Assembly: GCA_021802225.1 (NCBI GenBank)
Contig: JAKAAS010000176.1
Coordinates: forward strand, 1 to 5,298
DNA from: Bacillota bacterium
GTDB taxonomy: Bacteria > Bacillota_E > Sulfobacillia > Sulfobacillales > Sulfobacillaceae
Length of the DNA: 5,298 nucleotides
Reading direction: 5' to 3'
Below the pieces are notes generated by a model. That model saw nothing but the letters and a program-made list of their open reading frames with translations, had not been told where the DNA came from and searched no databases. A program made the translations under genes and the position numbers. This document shows positions 1-5,123 of this stretch, one piece after another (position 1 is the stretch's first letter; every line of letters begins with the position of its first letter).

Positions 1-245
1 TGGCAACCTGGCAAAATGGATTTTCCCCGGTCGGCTACAGGGCCATGGGAACTAGTTAATATGGTGAGGGGTATTTAACTGCAGGCGCGGCGGAATATGC
101 GGCAAACACCGCTCACCTACCGTTTGCCGGATGTCCGCGCCCCAAGAGACGATGGGTGCGGGGATATCCCGCATAAGCCTCGGCTCCGGGTGCCATGGCC
201 TCTGACGATAAGGTTCGGACAAATCACTCATATCGAATTTTGGGG
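1..245. other. Gene-free upstream region with inverted repeats
   Basis: No convincing coding region is seen here. All three forward frames that enter from the left edge are closed by base 78 (stops at 53-55, 57-59 and 76-78), so an upstream gene could contribute at most a short C-terminal tail; none of the three tails is recognisable. The stretch is instead rich in inverted repeats between 54 and 173, described separately. The remainder, 174-245, contains the palindrome GCCATGGC (192-199) and nothing else I can name. Confidence 0.6.
54..173. repeat. Cluster of inverted repeats, possible structured RNA
   Basis: Directly visible complementary arms are: AGTTAA 54-59 with TTAACT 75-80; GGCGCGG 84-90 with CCGCGCC 135-141; nested inside that, CGGCAAAC 100-107 with GTTTGCCG 122-129; and TGCGGG 157-162 with CCCGCA 168-173. 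The loop of the first hairpin contains GGTGAG (63-68), complementary to CTCACC (112-117) in the loop of the 8-bp hairpin, so a kissing-loop contact is possible. No T-run follows the last hairpin, so it is not a standard terminator. I could not match it to a riboswitch or ncRNA family from memory. It could be a leader RNA, an independent small RNA, a mobile-element end, or chance pairing in GC-rich DNA. Confidence 0.4.
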
Positions 246-274
246 TTGACGAATGATGGTTATAGAGGTAATCT
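246..274 (+). promoter_or_regulatory. Candidate sigma-A-type promoter of the paa operon
   Basis: TTGACG (246-251) matches the -35 consensus at five of six bases. A 17-base spacer follows, then TAATCT (269-274), a poor -10 (three of six). A weak inverted repeat, AGAG-GTAAT-CTCT (264-276), overlaps the -10. An alternative promoter would use TTAAAT (299-304) as -10, with T-rich 276-281 as a weak -35; the palindrome at 284-293 would then sit in its spacer. Which one is used cannot be told from sequence alone. Confidence 0.4.
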
Positions 275-283
275 CTTTTTAAA

Positions 284-293
284 CAAGCGCTTG
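284..293. promoter_or_regulatory. 10-bp palindrome, candidate operator upstream of paaA
   Basis: CAAGCGCTTG is a perfect palindrome lying 10-19 bases downstream of the proposed -10 and 43 bases before the paaA start. Phenylacetate operons are usually repressed by TetR-family PaaR or GntR-family PaaX and released by phenylacetyl-CoA, so an operator at this position would be expected. The sequence does not match the PaaR operator pattern I recall (CNAACGNNCGTTNG), so the cognate regulator is unknown; no regulator gene is in the window. Confidence 0.35.
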
Positions 294-336
294 CTAGGTT
301 AAATTCTTCCGCGAATCAAAAGGGGGTTGTGAGCAC

Positions 337-1284
337 ATGGATGATGTGCAGCGTGTGAAAGACTTTAAGGCCCGTATCGGGGCAGGAGAGAAAATTGAGT
401 CGACGGACTGGATGCCCAAGGAGTACCGCGATCTGCTTATTAAGCAAATCCACATGCACGGTATCAGCGAAATAATGGGTGCGTACCCCGAGAAGGAATG
501 GGTGGGCAAGGCGCCGACGATTCGCCGGAAGCTGGCGCTGAATGCGAAGGTGCAAGATGAAATTGGACACGGGCAGATGCTCTTGCGTCTGGCCGAGGAT
601 CTCAGCCGGCCTTATGGGCGAGGCCGGGAAGCGCTTATGGACGATGTGCTGGAAGGCCGCGTAAAGTTTCACAATGTCTTTCATCTGGAAGCCCCGACGT
701 GGGCGGATGCGGGAGTGATTGGCTTCATGGTCGACGGGGGCGCCATCATTACCCAGGCCATGCTCCTGGACAGCTCCTATGCGCCCTACGCGCGGATGCT
801 GAAGCGCATTGTTGCAGAAGAAAGCTTTCACATGCAGCATGGAGAGTCGGTGGTTTTGGCTCTGGCTGAAGGGAGCGAAGCCCAAAGGGCCATGCTGCAG
901 GGGGCCATTGCCCGGTGGTGGCCGGCTATGATGTACTTCTTCGGCCCGCGCATGATGGGCCCATCCTCGCAGAAAATGATGGATTACAAGATCCGCACGA
1001 TGTCCAACGAGCAGTTGCGGCAGAAGTTCATCAACCGTTATGTTCCCCGCATCCAGGCATTGGGGATGGCGATTCCCGACCCTGCCCTCTATCAGGATGC
1101 GGCCACGCGCACATGGCACTACACGGATCCGGACTGGGAGTGGTTCACAGCCGTGGTTCACCACAATAGCGGGCCCATGAGCCAGGCCCGGCTGTCCCTG
1201 CGACGTGAAGCCCACAAAGGACAGCAGTGGGTCAGGGAAGCGGCCATTGAGGCCGGACGCGTGCTGCAAGAGCGCGGGGCATGA
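337..1284 (+). CDS. paaA: Phenylacetyl-CoA 1,2-epoxidase catalytic subunit PaaA
   Basis: This is the diiron oxygenase subunit that epoxidises the ring of phenylacetyl-CoA, the first ring-attacking step of aerobic phenylacetate breakdown, in the cytoplasm as part of PaaABC(E). The 315-residue product matches the usual length (about 309 in E. coli). The N-terminal DWMPKEYRDLLIKQI region aligns with E. coli DWMPDAYRKTLIRQI. Ferritin-like metal ligands are visible: E45 in SEIMG, E75 and H78 in KVQDEIGHG, and E162 and H165 in EESFH. D133 in MVDGGAI is also conserved. The family-typical stretches GSEAQ, LRQKF and DPDWEWF follow. The ATG start has AGGGGG (321-326) ten bases upstream and fits the homologue N-terminus. 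It is the first gene of paaABCD. Identity is near certain; the related BoxB family is a poorer fit. Confidence 0.97.
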   Translation: MDDVQRVKDFKARIGAGEKIESTDWMPKEYRDLLIKQIHMHGISEIMGAYPEKEWVGKAPTIRRKLALNAKVQDEIGHGQMLLRLAEDLSRPYGRGREALMDDVLEGRVKFHNVFHLEAPTWADAGVIGFMVDGGAIITQAMLLDSSYAPYARMLKRIVAEESFHMQHGESVVLALAEGSEAQRAMLQGAIARWWPAMMYFFGPRMMGPSSQKMMDYKIRTMSNEQLRQKFINRYVPRIQALGMAIPDPALYQDAATRTWHYTDPDWEWFTAVVHHNSGPMSQARLSLRREAHKGQQWVREAAIEAGRVLQERGA

Positions 1285-1302
1285 CCGCCAAGGAAGGGAA
1301 GG

Positions 1303-1312
1303 AAGGGGGGAG
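1303..1312 (+). promoter_or_regulatory. Ribosome binding site deciding the paaB start
   Basis: AAGGGGGGAG lies four bases before ATG 1317. The frame is open back to an ATG at 1281 that overlaps the paaA stop (ATGA), but that start would add 12 non-conserved residues (MTAKEGKEGGSV). The strong site and the homologue N-terminus favour 1317. Confidence 0.65.
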
Positions 1313-1316
1313 TGTC

Positions 1317-1661
1317 ATGGCTATAGAAGAAACTCCGGTGTATGAGGTGTTCGTGCAAGCAGATGCTCTAAGTTTTCCTACGCATGTGGGGAGTGTGCGC
1401 GCCTCGTCCCCAGAATTTGCTCTGCAAATGGCCCGGGAAGCTTTCTGCCGCCGGGAAGCGGCTCATGACGTGTGGGTTGCGCGTGCTGACGCCATTACCA
1501 AAGCACGCAGCGACAGTGCAACATTGCCCACCGCAGGCACCGACAAACGGTACCGGATGCCAGGAGGGTATGATAACGCGCCCCACTGGAAGCGCTTCAA
1601 AGCCAGGGCCATGACCATTGAGGAAGTTGCAGCCGACATGCGAACAAAACCGGGGAGGTGA
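1317..1661 (+). CDS. paaB: Phenylacetyl-CoA epoxidase subunit PaaB
   Basis: PaaB is the small non-catalytic subunit that bridges PaaAC heterodimers in the epoxidase complex. The 114-residue product begins MAIEETPVYEVFVQAD; the YEVFV start and the following HVGSVRASSPEFALQMARE match E. coli PaaB (YEVFV...HVGSLHAADERMALENARD), as does WVARADAI. The C-terminal KRYRMPGGY corresponds to KVYRHPTFY of E. coli, after which this protein runs on about 28 residues (DNAPHWKRF... to the end), making it longer than the 95-residue E. coli form. The gene starts 32 bases after paaA and its stop shares a base with the paaC start, so translation is probably coupled. An upstream in-frame ATG at 1281 is possible but less likely. 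Confidence 0.93.
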   Translation: MAIEETPVYEVFVQADALSFPTHVGSVRASSPEFALQMAREAFCRREAAHDVWVARADAITKARSDSATLPTAGTDKRYRMPGGYDNAPHWKRFKARAMTIEEVAADMRTKPGR

Positions 1662-2431
1662 TGGCATTGGAAACAGTGACACCCGCGCACCGCGAGGCGC
1701 TGGCTGATATCTTGCTGCCTATTGCGGATGATGCGTGGATTGCGGGACAAAGAGGTTCCGAATGGCTGGGGATGGCGCCGGATTTGGAGGAGGACTTGGC
1801 GCTGAGTTCCATCAGTCAGGATGCATTGGGGCACGCCCAACTGCTTTACGATGTGCTGGCAGAGCTAGGGAACCGTGAGGCCGATGAGCAGGTGTATGCG
1901 CGGCCAGCCAGTGGTTGGCGGCACTGCGGTCTGGTCCAGGCCCCCCGCCAGGACTGGGCAGATTTTGTGGCCCGGCGCTACTGTTACGAAACCTTTGATG
2001 ACTTGCGGCTCCACGCTCTGGCGGCCGCCGGGCATGCGCCGCTGCAGTCGGCCCTAGCTAAAATTCTTCAGGAAAAGCTGTACCATGTCCGCCACTTTGA
2101 CACCTGGCTGCAGACCCTGGCCTGGGGAGGGACGCAATCCCGGGCCCGGCTGCAAGAGGCCATGGCTGGGGTATTTGCGGAACTAGGTGACCTGTTTTCA
2201 TGGGGTGAGGGCGCCAGTGCGCTGACCCTGTGGAATCTGACGGCGCTGTCTTCGCTGAGGCCGCTGTGGGAGTCGCGGGTGAGGGACCGGCTGGAACAAC
2301 TGGGATTGGAATGGCCGAGGGTTGGGGCAAAGGAGTCAGACGGACGGCTGGGAGAGCATGGACCAGAATTTGCCGATCTTTTGGCAGAAATGACAAGCGT
2401 GCGGACCATGGAGCCCGCAGGAGAATGGTAG
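1661..2431 (+). CDS. paaC: Phenylacetyl-CoA epoxidase structural subunit PaaC
   Basis: PaaC is the ferritin-fold partner of PaaA; it stabilises the complex and does not hold the catalytic diiron centre. The 256-residue product is the usual length. Conserved stretches are RGSEWLGMAPDLEEDLAL (compare E. coli RLGEWCGHAPELEIDLAL) and a C-terminus LAEMTSVRTMEPAGEW resembling LAEMQYLQRVLPGQQW. At the positions of PaaA E75/H78 and E162/H165 it has A55/H58 (QDALGH) and K139/H142 (EKLYH), so both bridging-type glutamates are lost while the histidines remain, as expected for a scaffold subunit. ATG 1661 overlaps the paaB stop (TGATG). GGGGAGG (1652-1658) is only two bases before it; TTG 1667, two codons on, has better spacing and could be the true start. 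Confidence 0.93.
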   Translation: MALETVTPAHREALADILLPIADDAWIAGQRGSEWLGMAPDLEEDLALSSISQDALGHAQLLYDVLAELGNREADEQVYARPASGWRHCGLVQAPRQDWADFVARRYCYETFDDLRLHALAAAGHAPLQSALAKILQEKLYHVRHFDTWLQTLAWGGTQSRARLQEAMAGVFAELGDLFSWGEGASALTLWNLTALSSLRPLWESRVRDRLEQLGLEWPRVGAKESDGRLGEHGPEFADLLAEMTSVRTMEPAGEW

Positions 2432-2464
2432 GTTCCAGCGGGCGGCACCCACAGGAGAGGGGAA

Positions 2465-2917
2465 GTGGCAGTGGTGACCCAGGCTGAAGTGTGGGAAAAG
2501 CTCGGCACGGTGCCGGATCCTGAATTGCCGGACCTCAGCATTGTGGATTTGGGGATGGTTGATCATGTCGCTATTGAGAACGGCATGGTGCATGTGGAGT
2601 TAATGCCAACTTTTGTGGGGTGCCCGGCCCTGCACTGGATTCAGGACAAAGTAGAAAAGGCCCTGGCGCCTTTTCCGTCCACTGTTGAGTTTGTCTACCA
2701 CACCCCGTGGACGGCGGACCGTATCAGTCCGCAAGGCCGTGAGCGGCTCACCGCATGGGGAGTTGCGCCGCCAAACCGGAGCGGGCAGCCTCTGGCCTGC
2801 CCGCTGTGCGGTTCTGACCAAACTCGCCGCACCAGCGAGTTTGGCCCCAGCTTGTGCCGCTCTATTTACTATTGTGATACCTGTCAACAGCCTTTTGAGG
2901 CGTGGAAAACTCTGTGA
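2465..2917 (+). CDS. paaD: Phenylacetate oxygenase maturation protein PaaD
   Basis: PaaD belongs to the MIP18/DUF59 (SufT-like) family and is thought to help mature the metal centres of the PaaABCE complex. The 150-residue product has an N-terminal DUF59 domain with PDPELPDLSIVDLGMV (about 17-32) and the conserved cysteine C53 in PTFVGCPA. A C-terminal zinc-ribbon-like segment has C112-x2-C115 and C137-x2-C140 plus C131, ending CDTCQQPFEAWKTL, close to the E. coli PaaD tail CRDCREPFDYFK. The GTG start at 2465 has AGGAG (2453-2457) seven bases upstream; GTG codons at 2471 and 2474 are also possible. It is the last gene of the operon: an intrinsic terminator follows 17 bases after the stop, and no paaE is found. 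Confidence 0.93.
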   Translation: MAVVTQAEVWEKLGTVPDPELPDLSIVDLGMVDHVAIENGMVHVELMPTFVGCPALHWIQDKVEKALAPFPSTVEFVYHTPWTADRISPQGRERLTAWGVAPPNRSGQPLACPLCGSDQTRRTSEFGPSLCRSIYYCDTCQQPFEAWKTL

Positions 2918-2934
2918 CAAAACGGGTGTGAATC

Positions 2935-2976
2935 AAAAAAAGCCGCGGCCAGACACTTAAGGCGGCGGCTTTTTTA
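2935..2976 (+). terminator. Intrinsic terminator of the paa operon
   Basis: AAAAAAGCCGC (2936-2946) and GCGGCTTTTTT (2965-2975) are perfect complementary arms of 11 bases enclosing an 18-base loop, followed by no further T. The A-run on the left arm means the structure could also stop transcription arriving from the opposite strand. It begins 17 bases after the paaD stop. Confidence 0.9.
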
Positions 2977-2985
2977 CTGTCCGCA

Positions 2986-3011
2986 GCGCGGGACATGCCG
3001 CCCGCTTTTTT
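2986..3011 (+). terminator. Second, tandem intrinsic terminator
   Basis: GCGGG (2988-2992) pairs with CCCGC (3001-3005) around an eight-base loop, and six T residues (3006-3011) follow directly. The stem is short but all G-C. It lies about 10 bases beyond the first terminator and would back it up, insulating the conjugation genes from paa read-through. Confidence 0.65.
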
Positions 3012-3174
3012 GTGGCTGTTCAGGTGGAAATTCTCTCGTGGGGCGGACTTGCGGCCAAAGGCGTGTTCGGGTTCTGGCCCAGATTTGCATTTGTACAGGA
3101 ATCGTCATCCTTTCCTTCGCTATGATTAAGGGGTCACGGCTCCAAGCCGCGGCCAAGAATGCGGGGGGAAATAA
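3012..3174. other. Leader between paa terminators and conjugation genes
   Basis: This 163-base stretch should hold the promoter of the conjugation module. TATGAT (3121-3126) matches a -10 box at five of six bases, but no good -35 lies 16-18 bases upstream. Small inverted repeats are present: TCTGG-C-CCAGA (3073-3083) and CGGC-TCCAA-GCCG (3137-3149). A GTG-started frame (3038-3256, 72 residues, AGGTGG ten bases before it) encodes a hydrophobic segment but overlaps the next gene out of frame and is not recognised; I do not call it a gene. Confidence 0.4.
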
Positions 3175-3408
3175 ATGCCGACTGCGCACGTGCTTTCTCT
3201 CATTACAAAGCTTACGGCCTTATTGGTGGATGTTGCCGGCGGACTGTTCTCGCTGATCATGGTCTATGGAGGAATCCGGTTTATGGTGGCGCAGAGCCCC
3301 CGGGCCGTGCAGGCCGCCAAGGAGCTCATGGCGCGTGCGGCGGTGGGCTTGATTCTGATTCTCTTGGTGGATGTGATCCGCCAGGTCATCCAGTATGCTG
3401 CCAGTTAG
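3175..3408 (+). CDS. VirB2/TrbC-like pilin-family small membrane protein
   Basis: This is a 77-residue protein made almost entirely of two membrane helices (about 12-38 and 53-73) with a short charged connector. The pattern YGGIRFMVAQSPRAVQAAKE followed by a second hydrophobic helix is the signature I associate with the T4SS pilin / TrbC-VirB2-like family of conjugation systems (typically GGIKYMTSGGD-x-AK...). Such proteins form the surface pilus or a channel part. No obvious cleavable signal peptide precedes the first helix. ATG 3175 has GGGGGGA (3163-3169) five bases upstream. It is the first gene of the module and overlaps the next by 14 bases. Family assignment rests on pattern and context, not on catalytic residues. 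Confidence 0.75.
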   Translation: MPTAHVLSLITKLTALLVDVAGGLFSLIMVYGGIRFMVAQSPRAVQAAKELMARAAVGLILILLVDVIRQVIQYAAS

Positions 3409-4207
3409 TGCCGTTTCTCATTCCAGCAGTTCAGGAAGTGCCGGGACTCTGCACGGGGTGTTCTCCTTACTGGATGGCGGACTGAACCATGCCGTGTCGG
3501 ACATGACGCAGACCGTGTTTGTTCACACCATTTTCAGCCCATTCCAACTGCCCGGGGCGGCTGTGCAGGTTTTTTCGTTCAGCCGCAACCTGGCCGTTGC
3601 GGCGAGCGCTCTGTTCTTCGTATGGGCCGTGGTGCAGGTGCAGTGGCCAGAATTGCGCGCCGGATCATTTATCTCTTCGCCGGCAGTGACCGTGCACCGG
3701 GCACTCAGCCAGGCTTTATGGGCTGTGGCCGCCGTGCCCCTTGTCCAGATGCTGCTCTCTCTGAACAATGCGGTGGTCAGCGCATTTGAGGTCCAGGCAG
3801 TCCCCGCTGCGGGGACAGGGACACCGCTGGGACTGCTGACCGACCCCATTGTGGATCTAGCGGTTATGGCTGCCGTGCTGTTGCTCACCGGGATTCTTGG
3901 CATTTACTACGGCGTGCGCACTCTCGAAATTGTCGTGCTGATGGCCCTTATCCCCTGGTTCGGCTTAGTCTGGATGGCGCACCCTGGCAATACTGCCTTG
4001 CAAAAATTGGTGAAGGAGCTGATAGTGGCCATATTTATTCAGAGTCTCCACGCGATGATGTTTTACTTTTTTCTCCACCTGGTTCAGGAACAAGGAGGGA
4101 CAGTCTCCGGACAGCTGGAGGAAATTGGACTGTTGTGGTACATGCTCAAGCTCCCGCAACAGCTGCGGCGGATTGTGGGAGCCACCGGCCCTGGCGGGCC
4201 GGTGTGA
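3395..4207 (+). CDS. VirB6/TrbL-like polytopic conjugation membrane protein
   Basis: The 270-residue product has about five membrane helices (roughly 62-82, 104-124, 152-172, 175-195 and 207-230) after a polar N-terminal segment. The layout, with the run VRTLEIVVLMALIPWFGLVW followed by a KELIVAIFIQSLHAMMFYFF helix and a C-terminal LKLPQQLRRIVG segment, fits the TrbL/VirB6-like inner-membrane channel component of Gram-positive type IV secretion systems. It would form the core of the DNA-transfer pore with the VirB3- and VirB4-like products. A stop at 3374-3376 bounds the frame upstream, and ATG 3395 has no strong ribosome site, so it is probably translated by coupling from the overlapping pilin gene. 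Its last codons lie in a strong hairpin (4183-4204). Confidence 0.75.
   Translation: MLPVSAVSHSSSSGSAGTLHGVFSLLDGGLNHAVSDMTQTVFVHTIFSPFQLPGAAVQVFSFSRNLAVAASALFFVWAVVQVQWPELRAGSFISSPAVTVHRALSQALWAVAAVPLVQMLLSLNNAVVSAFEVQAVPAAGTGTPLGLLTDPIVDLAVMAAVLLLTGILGIYYGVRTLEIVVLMALIPWFGLVWMAHPGNTALQKLVKELIVAIFIQSLHAMMFYFFLHLVQEQGGTVSGQLEEIGLLWYMLKLPQQLRRIVGATGPGGPV
3800..3816. repeat. 7-bp perfect hairpin inside the TrbL-like gene
   Basis: GTCCCCG (3800-3806) and CGGGGAC (3810-3816) are perfectly complementary with a three-base loop. It falls in the extracytoplasmic-looking linker around residues 136-141 (VPAAGT). No T-run follows, so termination is not indicated; it may be incidental in GC-rich coding DNA. 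Confidence 0.5.
4183..4204. promoter_or_regulatory. 9-bp perfect hairpin at the TrbL-like/PrgI-like junction
   Basis: CACCGGCCC (4183-4191) pairs perfectly with GGGCCGGTG (4196-4204) around the loop TGGC. The TrbL-like stop (4205-4207) follows immediately and shares its last base with the ATG of the next gene. There is no T-run. The helix would cover the place where a ribosome binding site for the next gene should be, so that gene probably depends on ribosomes finishing the upstream gene and opening the helix. Confidence 0.7.
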
Positions 4208-4497
4208 TGGGGGACAGTTCTTTGGAGTCCGTTGTCTCACTGCCCTTGGCCAAGGATCCCCCGCTTTTGTGGGGGATGGGTCTTAAGGACTTGATCTGGC
4301 CGGCGCTATCCTTGGCAGGGGATTTGCTCATCTGGAGCCACCATCCCAAATTCGGAGTGGTTGAAGATATCGCACTGGCGGCGGTGTCTGCTGGGGGACT
4401 GATTTTCGGAATCGTCAGGGTCCACTCGCGCTCCATTCCCGAATGGCTTGTGGTCATCGTGCTGTTTTACCTGCACCCGCGTCTGTATCTGCCGTAA
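4207..4497 (+). CDS. PrgI/VirB3-like small conjugation membrane protein
   Basis: This 96-residue protein has two membrane helices (about 27-43 and 52-70) and a third hydrophobic patch near the C-terminus (79-89). PPLLWGMGLKDLIWPAL near the first helix and the C-terminal RSIPEWLVVIVLFYLHPRLY resemble PrgI / VirB3-like proteins, which end in a (P)-x-EWL...PR-x-Y pattern and are regularly encoded just before VirB4. It likely anchors the ATPase to the membrane channel. The start is ATG 4207, overlapping the upstream stop by one base; GTG 4204 is an in-frame alternative. No Shine-Dalgarno is visible because the preceding 22 bases form a hairpin. The assignment is by pattern and position. Confidence 0.7.
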   Translation: MGDSSLESVVSLPLAKDPPLLWGMGLKDLIWPALSLAGDLLIWSHHPKFGVVEDIALAAVSAGGLIFGIVRVHSRSIPEWLVVIVLFYLHPRLYLP

Positions 4498-4532
4498 TTC
4501 ATTGGACAAGCACTGTGAAAGGACAAAACGCG

Positions 4533-5123
4533 ATGGACATTTTCATAAACAAGCTGTTCCCGATTCAGGCAATTGGCCCAGGCCTGTGTCTTATCCACAA
4601 AAACCGGTATGTGGCCGTTCTCGAGGCGATCCCGATTAACTTCGCCTTGCGTTCAGCCAATGACCAGGAAAGGCTGGTGAAAGGCTATGCCAGTTTTTTG
4701 AATGGGCTCAACTTTCCTGTGCAGCTTTTTGTCCGCTCAGATACCTTGCGGGTGGATGAATACCTGGCCGACCTGAAGGCGAATGAAGAGAATATTGAGG
4801 CCCATCTGCGCCCCTCGTTAGGGGATTATGTGGAGTTTCTGCGTGAGTCGGTGACCGTACACCGGCTCATCAAACGCCATTTTTATATTGTTGTCTCGTG
4901 GCTGGGGACTGATTCGCGCAACCATGTCGGCAAAAGTGGCGAGCAGTTGTGGGATGAGGCGGAGCAGGAACTATTACGCCGCCGGGATATCCTCGCGCAG
5001 GGGCTGATGGCCTTGGGCATCCGCTTGAACACCCTGGACCAGACCATGATGCTGCGATTTCTCTATGCCAGTTTTGGCCGGGACGAGCCGGCAAAGGACC
5101 AGCCGTCATGGGACCAACTGTGA
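4533..5123 (+). CDS. VirB4/TraC-like N-terminal domain protein
   Basis: The 196-residue product matches the N-terminal domain of VirB4/TraC-type conjugation ATPases, which in many Bacillota is encoded as a separate gene before the ATPase. Visible features are PIQAIGPG near the N-terminus, RYVAVLEAIPINFALRS (25-41), FLNGLNFPVQLFVRS (55-69), then a beta strand HFYIVVSWL (116-124), a charged helix (138-153) and a LDQTMMLRFLYASF segment (168-181). There is no Walker A or B motif, so it is not an ATPase by itself. ATG 4533 has AAAGGA (4518-4523) nine bases upstream; the frame is open further back to 4443 but that part is not family-like. It follows the PrgI-like gene after 35 bases and overlaps the next gene by 16. 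Confidence 0.78.
   Translation: MDIFINKLFPIQAIGPGLCLIHKNRYVAVLEAIPINFALRSANDQERLVKGYASFLNGLNFPVQLFVRSDTLRVDEYLADLKANEENIEAHLRPSLGDYVEFLRESVTVHRLIKRHFYIVVSWLGTDSRNHVGKSGEQLWDEAEQELLRRRDILAQGLMALGIRLNTLDQTMMLRFLYASFGRDEPAKDQPSWDQL
5093..5098 (+). promoter_or_regulatory. Ribosome binding site deciding the VirB4-like start
   Basis: AAAGGA sits nine bases before ATG 5108, the same hexamer and spacing as for the preceding gene (4518-4523 before 4533). It lies inside the upstream coding region. GTG 5120 is an alternative in-frame start with poorer spacing. Confidence 0.6.

Noticed and set aside
157..173. Hairpin TGCGGG/CCCGCA as a terminator of an upstream gene
   Set aside because: The following bases (TAAGCCTCGG) have no T-run, so it lacks the mark of an intrinsic terminator.
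316..1269. Long open frame of 317 codons on the - strand
   Set aside because: It lies wholly antisense to paaA, whose product is recognised with all its metal ligands. The antisense product has no family resemblance and arises from the codon bias of the real gene.
1281..1316. Upstream ATG for paaB overlapping the paaA stop (ATGA)
   Set aside because: It adds a Lys/Glu/Gly-rich 12-residue stretch encoded by the purine-rich ribosome binding region of the true start at 1317.
4135..4206. N-terminal extension of the PrgI-like gene starting at 4135
   Set aside because: The extra 24 codons overlap the end of the TrbL-like gene in another frame, are not hydrophobic or family-like, and a well-placed ATG exists at 4207.
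4443..4532. N-terminal extension of the TraC-like gene starting at 4443
   Set aside because: It overlaps the PrgI-like gene and crosses the intergenic gap; AAAGGA at 4518-4523 points to ATG 4533, where the family-like sequence begins.
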